Shown piece by piece: positions 1 to 7,238 of a stretch of 64,000 nt of DNA. This DNA comes from Pseudomonas kielensis (GTDB lineage: Bacteria; Pseudomonadota; Gammaproteobacteria; Pseudomonadales; Pseudomonadaceae), in assembly GCF_014236655.1 (NCBI RefSeq), contig NZ_JACMYG010000027.1, forward strand, positions 1-64,000, read 5' to 3'. Position 1 is the first letter of the stretch. Every line of letters starts with the position of its first letter. Made by a program: the position numbers and the translations under genes. The notes under the pieces were generated by a model. The model was not told where the DNA came from. It saw only the letters and a program-made list of their open reading frames with translations, and made no database searches.

Positions 1-19
1 GTGCCCGTAGGTTCTGACG

Positions 20-100
20 CCTGCGCGGGCAAGCCGTGCTCCTGGGACTCCAATCGCTCCCCACCTGACGACTGCAGCAGCAAGGCGTGCCCACGAAGCG
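20..100. repeat. REP-like inverted pair
   Basis: Two related 21-base units face each other. One is at 24-44 (CGCGGGCAAGCC core) and the other is its near reverse complement at 75-95 (GGCGTGCCCACG core). The layout matches the paired REP elements scattered between Pseudomonas genes. The rest of 1-116 shows no gene. Confidence 0.6.
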
Positions 101-115
101 GCACTCAATGGCCAT

Positions 116-149
116 AAAAAAACCCGCCGGGTCACAAGGACCGGGCGGG
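116..149 (-). terminator. Rho-independent terminator of the OmpA-like gene
   Basis: CCCGCC (123-128) pairs with GGCGGG (144-149), with an inner GGTC/GACC helix. Read on the minus strand the stem is followed by seven T (116-122). It lies about 30 bases past the stop of the OmpA-like gene. Confidence 0.85.
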
Positions 150-180
150 CTGTATCAACACCTGGGGTTCAGTCAGATGT

Positions 181-909
181 TCATGGGTACTGCTGCACTT
201 GACCTTGCTGCTGGCCGCCATACTGCTGGCCAGGAATCGCCTTGAGGTTGACCTCGACACGGCGGTTCTGCGCCCGACCGTTGACGTCGCCGTTGCTGGC
301 AACCGGGTTGTCCGGGCCTGCGCCACGGGCCGACAGGTTGGCGCCGCTGACGCCCTGGGACGTCAAGTACGTCGCGACGCTTTGGGCGCGACGCTGGGAC
401 AGGTCCATGTTGTGCTGGCGGCTGCCGGTGCTGTCGGTGTAGCCGACGATTTCGATCTGGTTCTGATTGAACTCTTTCAGCGAGCCGGCCAGGTTGTTGA
501 GCGGCTGGTAGAAACTTGGGGCGATATTCGCCGAATCGGTGGCGAAGGTAATGTTGCCCGGCATGATCAGCTTGATCTGATCGCCCTGGCGCTGCACTTC
601 AACCCCGGTATTGGCCATGCTGGCGCGCAGTTTCTTTTCCTGCTGGTCGGCGTAGTAGCCATAACCGGCGGCGGAAGCACCGACCACGGCGGCGCCGATC
701 AGCGCCCCCTTGCCACGGTTGTTGTGGTCGATGGCAGCACCTGCCAGGGCGCCAGCCAGGGCTCCCAAGCCACCGTACTTGGCGGTTTTGCTCATGCCCG
801 TGGAGCCACCGTCGGCCTGACCCTGGTTGTCATAAGGGTTAGGGGACGCACAGCCCGACAACAAGGCCACGGCAGTTGCGACAATAATCAAACGACGCGA
901 GGTGAACAT
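181..909 (-). CDS. OmpA-family outer-membrane lipoprotein (YiaD-like)
   Basis: This 242-residue lipoprotein probably anchors the outer membrane to peptidoglycan. It has a signal peptide with a lipobox ending at Cys20 (LLSGC). A glycine-zipper stretch rich in Gly and Ala follows at about residues 46-85. An OmpA C-terminal domain spans about residues 105-225, with the typical TDSTGS and LSQRRA peptidoglycan-binding segments. The tail is rich in Gln and Gly. The start is an ATG directly before a classical signal sequence. The gene stands alone, with its own terminator downstream and a divergent context upstream. The exact physiological role cannot be read from the sequence. Confidence 0.9.
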   Translation of the reverse strand: MFTSRRLIIVATAVALLSGCASPNPYDNQGQADGGSTGMSKTAKYGGLGALAGALAGAAIDHNNRGKGALIGAAVVGASAAGYGYYADQQEKKLRASMANTGVEVQRQGDQIKLIMPGNITFATDSANIAPSFYQPLNNLAGSLKEFNQNQIEIVGYTDSTGSRQHNMDLSQRRAQSVATYLTSQGVSGANLSARGAGPDNPVASNGDVNGRAQNRRVEVNLKAIPGQQYGGQQQGQVQQYP

Positions 910-1024
910 GGAGAGCTCCTACTTTTACATTCTGTGGTGCAGCGGACGTTAGCAATGGACCCCTGCGGGCGTTGGAACACGACAACCGGCAAAAATTCCG
1001 TGGCGGCTTGTAACACCTCCTGTC

Positions 1025-1669
1025 CTAGGCACGGACGAACGGATTCTCACGCATCTCATCGCCCAGCCGGGTATCGGGACCATGCCCGGTGACCACGGTC
1101 GCCTCTTCATCGAGGGTGTACAGGCGCTGCTTGATCGAACGCACGATAGTCGCCTGGTCACCGCCCCACAAATCCGTGCGCCCTACCCCACGTCGAAACA
1201 AGGTGTCACCGGCTATCAGCAGCTTAGCTTCTGCAAACCAGAAACTCATGGAACCCGGTGTGTGACCTGGCGTGTGCAACGCCACGCCACAGCCGCACGC
1301 CAACTCTTCATCGTCATCCAGCCAACGATCCGGCGAAGGTACCGGGGTGTAGGGCACGCGAAACATCTGGCATTGCATCTCCAGGTTGTCCCAGAGGAAC
1401 TGATCTTCCTTGTGCAAGTGCAGGGTAGCACCGGTTTTTTCCTTCAACTGGCCCGATGCCAGGAAGTGATCCAGGTGCGCATGGGTATGAATGATGCTCA
1501 CCACCTTCAGGCCCAGGGCCTCGAGGCGGGCCAGGATCAACTCGTGATTGCCCCCCGGATCGACGACGATGGCTTTCTTGGTGATCGGATCGCCAATGAT
1601 CGTGCAGTTGCACTGCAACGGGCCGACGGGGAAGGTTTCGCGGATCAGCGCGGGTTGGGCAGCGTCCAT
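1025..1669 (-). CDS. MBL-fold metallo-hydrolase (glyoxalase II / YcbL type)
   Basis: This 214-residue enzyme has the metallo-beta-lactamase fold. The zinc-binding signature HTHAHLDH is at residues 61-68, and further metal-ligand regions are HTPGH, a GDTLF segment and a C-terminal TGHGPDT. Such small proteins hydrolyse thioesters like S-lactoylglutathione or act on related substrates. The open frame extends upstream to 1855, but the ATG at 1669 gives the family N-terminus (MDAAQPALIR) and the usual length. The gene is divergent from the small DUF6434 gene. The substrate is not determinable here. Confidence 0.85.
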   Translation of the reverse strand: MDAAQPALIRETFPVGPLQCNCTIIGDPITKKAIVVDPGGNHELILARLEALGLKVVSIIHTHAHLDHFLASGQLKEKTGATLHLHKEDQFLWDNLEMQCQMFRVPYTPVPSPDRWLDDDEELACGCGVALHTPGHTPGSMSFWFAEAKLLIAGDTLFRRGVGRTDLWGGDQATIVRSIKQRLYTLDEEATVVTGHGPDTRLGDEMRENPFVRA

Positions 1670-1802
1670 GGGCGTTCCTGGAGAAAATGGATCGGCTATT
1701 CTGGCACAGCCCGCCACGATCGCCGATGGCAGGCCGGTAACAAAACGCCCCCGACCCTGGCATTCGCCAATGCCTGAACTGCCACCCAACACGGACACAC
1801 CC

Positions 1803-2030
1803 ATGACGTTCAACTGGCACAGCGACTTACTGACAACCGCAACCGCGCTCGACAAACACTACAAAAACACCCAGAACGTGCGTCGCTTCATGCACGAGCA
1901 CTGCGGTGCAGACTTCCGCTTCGACCGCAACTTCATGGCCTGGATCCGCAGCGGGACGCCTGCAACCCTGGGCGATGTGGTCGATGAGTGGCGGCGTCGG
2001 CAACCCGTAATCGAAGATCCACGCACCTAA
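1803..2030 (+). CDS. DUF6434 domain-containing small protein
   Basis: This 75-residue protein begins MTFNWHSD and contains the HYKNTQNVRRF segment that I recognise from the DUF6434 family. The function is unknown. It is soluble and rich in Trp, Arg and His, with no signal peptide. The ATG at 1803 is preferred because the conserved segment begins there. Upstream in-frame residues overlap the promoter region of the divergent hydrolase gene. Shine-Dalgarno complementarity is weak. No terminator is evident before the next gene. Confidence 0.7.
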   Translation: MTFNWHSDLLTTATALDKHYKNTQNVRRFMHEHCGADFRFDRNFMAWIRSGTPATLGDVVDEWRRRQPVIEDPRT

Positions 2031-2147
2031 GGGCGACTGTTCAAGATTCGCCATTAAGTCCGGCAGCATGCTTAGAGTTACTGCAGAGCATGCCTACATC
2101 ATTCAAAGAAACGTCTGATTTATCTCCCTTTGCCCAGTCATCTAGCG

Positions 2148-2175
2148 TGCGTCCTTTCGAAACAAAAAGGACGCA
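2148..2175 (+). promoter_or_regulatory. Hairpin sequestering the Shine-Dalgarno of the PAAR gene
   Basis: TGCGTCCTTT (2148-2157) is perfectly complementary to AAAGGACGCA (2166-2175), with an 8-base loop between them. The AAGGA ribosome-binding sequence of the PAAR gene (2167-2171, start at 2182) is inside the 3' arm, so the folded mRNA should be poorly translated. The arm reads AAGGACG, which also resembles an RsmA/CsrA GGA site. That role is an inference. Confidence 0.55.
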
Positions 2176-2181
2176 TGTCGC

Positions 2182-3594
2182 ATGAAGCGCTATCACATCA
2201 CAGTCGGGGCCAAGACCACCGCCGACGGCACCGTAATCACGGGCTACCCCCACTGGACCATCGATGGCCAGCCCATCGCCCGTGAGGGCGACGAAGTCGA
2301 TTGCCCGGCCTGCGACAGTACTGGCGTCATCGTCTGCGACGGTCCGCACCTGGTGGACCTCATGCAAGGACGCCCCTCCGCCCTGGAGGGTGACCTCTGT
2401 CACTGCAAATGCGACCCGCCACCACGCCTGATAGCCAACCAGACCCTGCAGTGCCAGGAGTTCAGGAACATCGCGCCAGACCCGCGCTTCACGCCACCGC
2501 CCACTCCGTTCGCAGCCCAACCCGCAGACGGAACGCACTCATCCGGTTTCGCCTCGGTCACCAGCCCTCCTGCGCCCCACGGGTTTAATAGCACTCAAGG
2601 TCAGGAGCCTGGCTTCTACATCGTGCCCAAGAGCACTACCCGCGAACTGCTTGAAGCGAACCTGTTCAGCCTGCGCGATCCGGCGGTGATGGGTAAGTTT
2701 CAATTGCTCAACCCTTATCGGCACGACGTCAAAGCCGGCTCGATGATCGTGCTAAGCGACCCGAGCAATTGGCAATGCAGTCGGGAAGAAGCCTTGCTGA
2801 TGGAGGTGGCGGCCGGAACCAACGACCTGCTTGAAACCCTCAGTCCGGAAGAAGCGGACTTCATGGTCCATCACCGTGACGAAATCCAAACGTTTCTAGC
2901 TCGAGGTTCAACCGCTATCGGAGTGGGTGCGACGATATTCTCCAGGAACCTGGAGCAAGTAGATAAAAGTCTGCGAGATATCGAAGCCTTACATCAGCGT
3001 TCGTTCCTAAACGATGGCCATCTGCGCTCAGCTGACTTTTTTGCAGAACGCCAACGTCTGCTCGCCCAACTCAATACCAACCTGACAACCCTGACACGTA
3101 AGGGTATTGGTTTCCCAGACCATCCGAACTTGAAACGTTCACTAGGAATCTCCAATCGCAGCTTGGTTCACCACTGGACCCAGGCCGGTGCGCCAGGACA
3201 AATACCGGGTTATGCCACTCATCTTGACGGTGTAGCCAAGGCCGCTAAATATGTCGAACGCGGTGGATGGATTGGCACAGCCATTGGTGTTGGTGCCTCC
3301 GCGCTAAAGATTCAAAGTGTGTGCACCGCGGGCAGTACCGAAGCCTGTGAACGCGTGAGACTTACAGAGATGGGTAGCCTCCTAGGCGGGGGGGTTGGTG
3401 GTTGGGCTGCTGCTGGGTTTTTAACTGCGCCCGCTGTTACAGGGCTGTGTGTCGGACTTGGAGTGCCAACAGGCGGAACATCGTTGCTTGTTTGCAGTGT
3501 GTTGGCAGTCGGGGCCACATCTCTCGCTGGAGGCTCTATTGGTGCGGTCGGGGGGGAGGCAATAGGTGAAAAAATTTATGAGGCGATGGAATGA
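2182..3594 (+). CDS. PAAR-domain type VI secretion effector, putative membrane-active toxin
   Basis: This 470-residue protein starts with a PAAR domain (about residues 1-90, with two GD turns and cysteines at 41, 44, 52, 73, 75, 77) that would cap a VgrG spike. A Pro-rich linker follows. A segment around residues 145-190 (LLNPYRHDVKAGSMIVLSD) looks LysM-like, which is tentative. A helical middle leads to a C-terminal region from about residue 350 that is strongly hydrophobic and full of Gly-Gly and Ala-Gly (about 396-465). That end resembles the glycine-zipper hairpins of pore-forming T6SS toxins. No enzymatic motif is visible. The stop overlaps the next ATG (ATGA), as expected for an effector-immunity pair. 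The 3' half is visibly less GC-rich than neighbours. No other T6SS gene lies in the window. Confidence 0.75.
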   Translation: MKRYHITVGAKTTADGTVITGYPHWTIDGQPIAREGDEVDCPACDSTGVIVCDGPHLVDLMQGRPSALEGDLCHCKCDPPPRLIANQTLQCQEFRNIAPDPRFTPPPTPFAAQPADGTHSSGFASVTSPPAPHGFNSTQGQEPGFYIVPKSTTRELLEANLFSLRDPAVMGKFQLLNPYRHDVKAGSMIVLSDPSNWQCSREEALLMEVAAGTNDLLETLSPEEADFMVHHRDEIQTFLARGSTAIGVGATIFSRNLEQVDKSLRDIEALHQRSFLNDGHLRSADFFAERQRLLAQLNTNLTTLTRKGIGFPDHPNLKRSLGISNRSLVHHWTQAGAPGQIPGYATHLDGVAKAAKYVERGGWIGTAIGVGASALKIQSVCTAGSTEACERVRLTEMGSLLGGGVGGWAAAGFLTAPAVTGLCVGLGVPTGGTSLLVCSVLAVGATSLAGGSIGAVGGEAIGEKIYEAME

Positions 3595-3977
3595 GCTTGA
3601 ACACCGCCGACAAGGTATTCCTTATTATTGGGATACTTGACTTTGGTGGGTTACTTGTCTGGATTGGTGTCGTGCTTCATATGGCCTATACCAGGATGGA
3701 TTTCTTACTTGAGCTTTTCAAGAACAGCCCAGGCGTTATGGATCTGAGCAGCATCAAACACGGCGGCCCCCTGGGGAAACTGGTAGTAATCGGTAGCATT
3801 TCCGGCTACGTCACATTTTCCAGGTTTTATGTACAACGTGGTGGCGTAAACGCCGAAGATGTAAAAAATCTACCCGATTCCATCAGACGAAAACTAGTAG
3901 TTTTACAAGGAGTCGGAATAGTCCTTTTGCTCGTCATGCTCGGTATAGCGGCGGTAGTTAAATTGGGGCTTGTTTAA
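3591..3977 (+). CDS. Putative immunity protein, small inner-membrane protein
   Basis: This 128-residue protein overlaps the PAAR gene by four bases. It has clear membrane segments at about residues 9-32 and 102-127 and a weaker one at about 63-80, with a soluble loop between. I recognise no named family. Immunity proteins against pore-forming T6SS toxins are usually small multi-pass inner-membrane proteins encoded directly after the toxin, which is the basis for this call. Base composition is markedly AT-richer than in flanking housekeeping genes, suggesting acquisition or rapid exchange of the module. Confidence 0.6.
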   Translation: MSLNTADKVFLIIGILDFGGLLVWIGVVLHMAYTRMDFLLELFKNSPGVMDLSSIKHGGPLGKLVVIGSISGYVTFSRFYVQRGGVNAEDVKNLPDSIRRKLVVLQGVGIVLLLVMLGIAAVVKLGLV

Positions 3978-4034
3978 GACACGAGTCCTTTCTGGTTACC
4001 CGCCCCCTGCTGAATCTGCTACTCCAGCGAACGT

Positions 4035-4059
4035 GGCACCTTGGCTCGGACAAGGTGCC
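4035..4059 (+). terminator. Hairpin after the effector-immunity pair
   Basis: GGCACCTTG (4035-4043) and CAAGGTGCC (4051-4059) form a perfect 9-bp stem with a 7-base loop. It lies between convergent genes. The T-tract is poor, so terminator function is likely but not certain. Confidence 0.5.
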
Positions 4060-4070
4060 TTGATGCTCCA

Positions 4071-4571
4071 TTAAAACCCCAACTGCAACGTCTCCTGCCC
4101 CTCCAGCCCCAACAAATACTGCTTGGCCTCCAGACCACCGGCAAACCCGGTCAGGCTGCCTGATGCGCCAATCACCCGGTGGCAGGGGGTGACGATCGAG
4201 ATCGGGTTTTTGCCGTTGGCGGCGCCCACCGCTCGTACCGCCTTGGGGCTGCCGATCTGCTCGGCGATCTGGCTGTAGCTGCGGGTTTCGCCGAAGGGGA
4301 TGGTCAGCAAGGCCTGCCAGACCTTCTGCTGGAACTCGGTGCCGACAAAGTCCAGTGGCAGGTCAAAGTGCTCGCGCTCACCGGCGAAGTACTGCTGCAA
4401 CTGGCGCTCGGTGTCCTGCAGCAGCGGGCTGTGGATATCTTCCTGCAGCGGGCCGATGCGTACGCGGTTGAGCCGTTCGTTTTCCCAGAGGATCGCGCAG
4501 AGTTTGTCGCCGCTGGCGATCAGGGTCAGGGTGCCGACCGGCGACGGCATCCGTTTGAATACGTATGACAT
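4071..4571 (-). CDS. ogt: Methylated-DNA--protein-cysteine methyltransferase
   Basis: This suicide DNA-repair protein transfers the alkyl group from O6-alkylguanine to its own cysteine. At 166 residues it has the usual Ogt length. The active-site PCHRV motif places the acceptor Cys at residue 130. The helix-turn-helix region before it contains the RAVGAANGKNP segment typical of the family. The start is the ATG at 4571, giving the family N-terminus. It is separated by 127 bases from the upstream aminotransferase gene on the same strand. No Ada-type regulatory domain is present. Confidence 0.95.
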   Translation of the reverse strand: MSYVFKRMPSPVGTLTLIASGDKLCAILWENERLNRVRIGPLQEDIHSPLLQDTERQLQQYFAGEREHFDLPLDFVGTEFQQKVWQALLTIPFGETRSYSQIAEQIGSPKAVRAVGAANGKNPISIVTPCHRVIGASGSLTGFAGGLEAKQYLLGLEGQETLQLGF

Positions 4572-4698
4572 GGGTGACTCCTGGATCCGACTGTCAGGGT
4601 CGGTCGTTGAGTTTGTCAGAGGACGTATTCAGAGTAATCTTGCGTTTGAACTTTCCTGGCGGACAGCGGATTGCCCGCGACAAGGTCTTCAGAAAGGC

Positions 4699-6069
4699 TT
4701 AGAGCCGGCCATATTCCTGCGCCGTGCGGTCCAGCGCCCGCAACGTCTTGGCGACCAGTTCGTCGATTTCTTCACGGCTGGCGATCAACGCCGGGGCCAT
4801 GATCATGCGCCCCAGGGTGGAGCGGATGATCACCCCTTCCTCAAAGCCCAGGGTACGGCAGCGCCAGGCGATGTCGTTCTCGTTGACAAACCGTTTGCGG
4901 CTGCCCTTGTCCTCGGCCAATTGCAAGGCCGCGACCATGCCCACGCCCTGGATATCACCCACCAGCGGGTGCTGGCCGAACACTTCGCGCAGGCACTGTT
5001 GCAGGTAAGGCCCGATGTCCTCCTTGACCCGCTTGACCACCCCTTCATCGCGCAACGCCTTGAGGTTGGCAATGGCCACCGCGGCGGCCACCGGGTGCCC
5101 GGAATAGGTCAGGCCGTGGGCGAACACCCCGCCCTGCTCCACCAGCACCTGGGCCATTTTTTTCGACAGGATCAGCCCGCCCATGGGGATGTAGCCCGAG
5201 GTCAGGCCCTTGGCGATGGACAGGGTGTCGGGCTCGAACCCGAAGTGCTCATGGGCGAACCATTCACCGGTGCGACCGAAACCACCGATCACTTCGTCGG
5301 CGCACAACAGCACGTCGTACTGGCGGCAGATGCGCTGAATTTCCGGCCAGTAGCTCTCGGGAGGGAAGATCATCCCGCCCGCGCCCTGGAAGGGTTCGGC
5401 AATGAACCCGGCAACCTTGTCAGCGCCCAGCTCGAGGATCTTGGCCTCTAGTTGCTGCGCCGCCCGCAGGCCAAATTCAGCCGGAGTGAGGTTGCCCTCA
5501 TGGGCAAAAAAGTACGGCTCGTCGATGTGTGCAATGTCCGGCAGCATGCCGCCCATCTCGTGCATGAACTTCATGCCGCCGAGCGCCGTGGCCGCCAGGG
5601 TCGAGCCGTGATAACCGTTCCAGCGGCCGATCATCACCTTCTTCTCTGGCTTGCCGAGCACCTGCCAGTAACGGCGTACGGTGCGGATCAGCACTTCGTT
5701 GGCCTCGGAACCGGAGTTGGTGTAGATCGCGTGGCTGTAGTGCCCCGGCAGCAGGCTGAACAGCAACTCCGACAGCTCGATGACCTGCGGGTGGGTGGTG
5801 TGGAAAAACATGTTGTAGTACGGCAGTTGCTCAAGCTGCCGGGTCGCCGCGGCGGCCAGGTCCTTGCGCCCGTAGCCCAGGTTGGTGCACCACAGCCCCG
5901 ACATGCCATCCAGGTAGCGCCGACCGTCGTTGTCCCACAGATGCAGGCGCTCGCCTCGCACCATCACGCGCGGCCCTTCGTCGTTGAGGGCTTTCTGATC
6001 GACGAACGCGTGGATGTGGTGTGCAGCGTCGGCGGCCTGGTAGTCGCGGGTGTCACGTGGGGTGGTCAT
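4699..6069 (-). CDS. Class III aminotransferase (SpuC-like, omega-amino acid/polyamine--pyruvate type)
   Basis: This 456-residue PLP enzyme of fold type I probably transfers an amino group from a polyamine or omega-amino acid to pyruvate. Seen in the sequence are the PLP phosphate-binding NSGSEANE (118-125), the Asp258 of CADEV, and the Schiff-base Lys287 in SIAKGLTSGY. N-terminal segments (GLWCTNLGYGR, PYYNMFFHTTHP) closely resemble those of Pseudomonas SpuC as I remember it. The ATG at 6069 is chosen because GGAGAA precedes it, although the frame stays open to 6177. A LysR regulator is transcribed divergently and is the obvious candidate controller. The exact amine substrate is unresolved. 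Confidence 0.85.
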   Translation of the reverse strand: MTTPRDTRDYQAADAAHHIHAFVDQKALNDEGPRVMVRGERLHLWDNDGRRYLDGMSGLWCTNLGYGRKDLAAAATRQLEQLPYYNMFFHTTHPQVIELSELLFSLLPGHYSHAIYTNSGSEANEVLIRTVRRYWQVLGKPEKKVMIGRWNGYHGSTLAATALGGMKFMHEMGGMLPDIAHIDEPYFFAHEGNLTPAEFGLRAAQQLEAKILELGADKVAGFIAEPFQGAGGMIFPPESYWPEIQRICRQYDVLLCADEVIGGFGRTGEWFAHEHFGFEPDTLSIAKGLTSGYIPMGGLILSKKMAQVLVEQGGVFAHGLTYSGHPVAAAVAIANLKALRDEGVVKRVKEDIGPYLQQCLREVFGQHPLVGDIQGVGMVAALQLAEDKGSRKRFVNENDIAWRCRTLGFEEGVIIRSTLGRMIMAPALIASREEIDELVAKTLRALDRTAQEYGRL

Positions 6070-6302
6070 CGCCAGTTCTCCGTTGTGGTAATGGATAGTG
6101 GCCCAGGTGCTTGCAGGGCAAAAATAGTAAAAATGTGTTCGCAGGCGATGAAAAAACTGGGCAGCGATTCTCCCCACGCGCGCGCCATGTGGTTATTGTT
6201 CAGGCAAGACTCGATCGTCGCCCACGCTTACCTGGGCGGTGCGCAAATTGCTTGGGAGCCGCTGTCGAGACCGACGCCGGGCCCATCACCCCGAGGTTTG
6301 CC

Positions 6303-7223
6303 GTGGCTGCCTACAATCTGCGTCAACTGAAGTACTTCATCACCACCGTGGAATGCGGCAGCGTCGCCGAGGCCTCGCGCAAGCTGTACATCGCCCAGCC
6401 GTCGATCTCCACAGCCATCAAGGGCCTGGAAGACAGCTTCGGGGTGCAGCTGCTGATCCGCCACCACGCCCAGGGCGTCTCCCTCACCCCCAGCGGCGCA
6501 CGCTTTTATCGCAAGGCTCAGGAACTGCTGCGCATGGCCAAGGAGTTCGAACAGAACGCCCTGGCCGACAACGATGTGGTGTCCGGGCAGATCGACATCG
6601 GTTGCTTCGAGACAGTCGCACCGCTGTACCTGCCGCAACTGATGGCCGGGTTTTCGGCGCTGTACCCGGGGGTGGAAATCCGCATCCGCGACGGTGAACA
6701 GCAGGAGCTGGTGCAGGGGCTGACGTCGGGGGCCTTTGACCTGGCGATCCTCTACGAGCACGACCTGGATGGCACCATCCAGACCGAACCCTTGATGCCG
6801 GCGCAACGCCCTTATGCCCTGCTGCCGGCCGACCACCGCTTCGCCCAGCAGGCCCAGGTGTCACTGCGCGACCTGTGCCTGGAGCCGATGATTCTGCTGG
6901 ATGTGCAGCCGAGCCGGACCTACTTCGTCAGCCTGTTCGATGAGCTGGGGCTGACCCCGCGAATCGCCTTCAGCTCACCCTCGATCGAGATGGTGCGCGG
7001 CATGGTCGGCCAAGGTTTCGGCTTTTCGATCCTGGTCACCCGGCCGCATTCGCAATGCACCTACGACGGGCAGAAGGTGGTGTGTGTGAACATCGTCGAA
7101 GACGTCACCGGTTCCGGGCTGGTGGCCGCCTGGCTCAAGCGCGGGCAATTGACCAAGCCGGCGCAGTTGTTTGCCGATTACTGCCGGGAGCAATTGACGG
7201 CCAAGGCCCTGGGATCGGGCTGA
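6303..7223 (+). CDS. LysR-family transcriptional regulator
   Basis: This 306-residue DNA-binding protein has an N-terminal winged helix-turn-helix (about residues 5-65, with GSVAEASRKLYIAQPSIS as recognition region). The rest is a periplasmic-binding-like effector domain. A GTG at 6303 with GAGG six bases upstream fits the usual LysR N-terminus better than the longer open frame from 6111. It is divergent from the aminotransferase gene across 233 bases, so by the usual LysR arrangement it probably regulates that gene in response to its substrate. Confidence 0.85.
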   Translation: MAAYNLRQLKYFITTVECGSVAEASRKLYIAQPSISTAIKGLEDSFGVQLLIRHHAQGVSLTPSGARFYRKAQELLRMAKEFEQNALADNDVVSGQIDIGCFETVAPLYLPQLMAGFSALYPGVEIRIRDGEQQELVQGLTSGAFDLAILYEHDLDGTIQTEPLMPAQRPYALLPADHRFAQQAQVSLRDLCLEPMILLDVQPSRTYFVSLFDELGLTPRIAFSSPSIEMVRGMVGQGFGFSILVTRPHSQCTYDGQKVVCVNIVEDVTGSGLVAAWLKRGQLTKPAQLFADYCREQLTAKALGSG

Positions 7224-7238
7224 TGCAACGAGCCCCGG

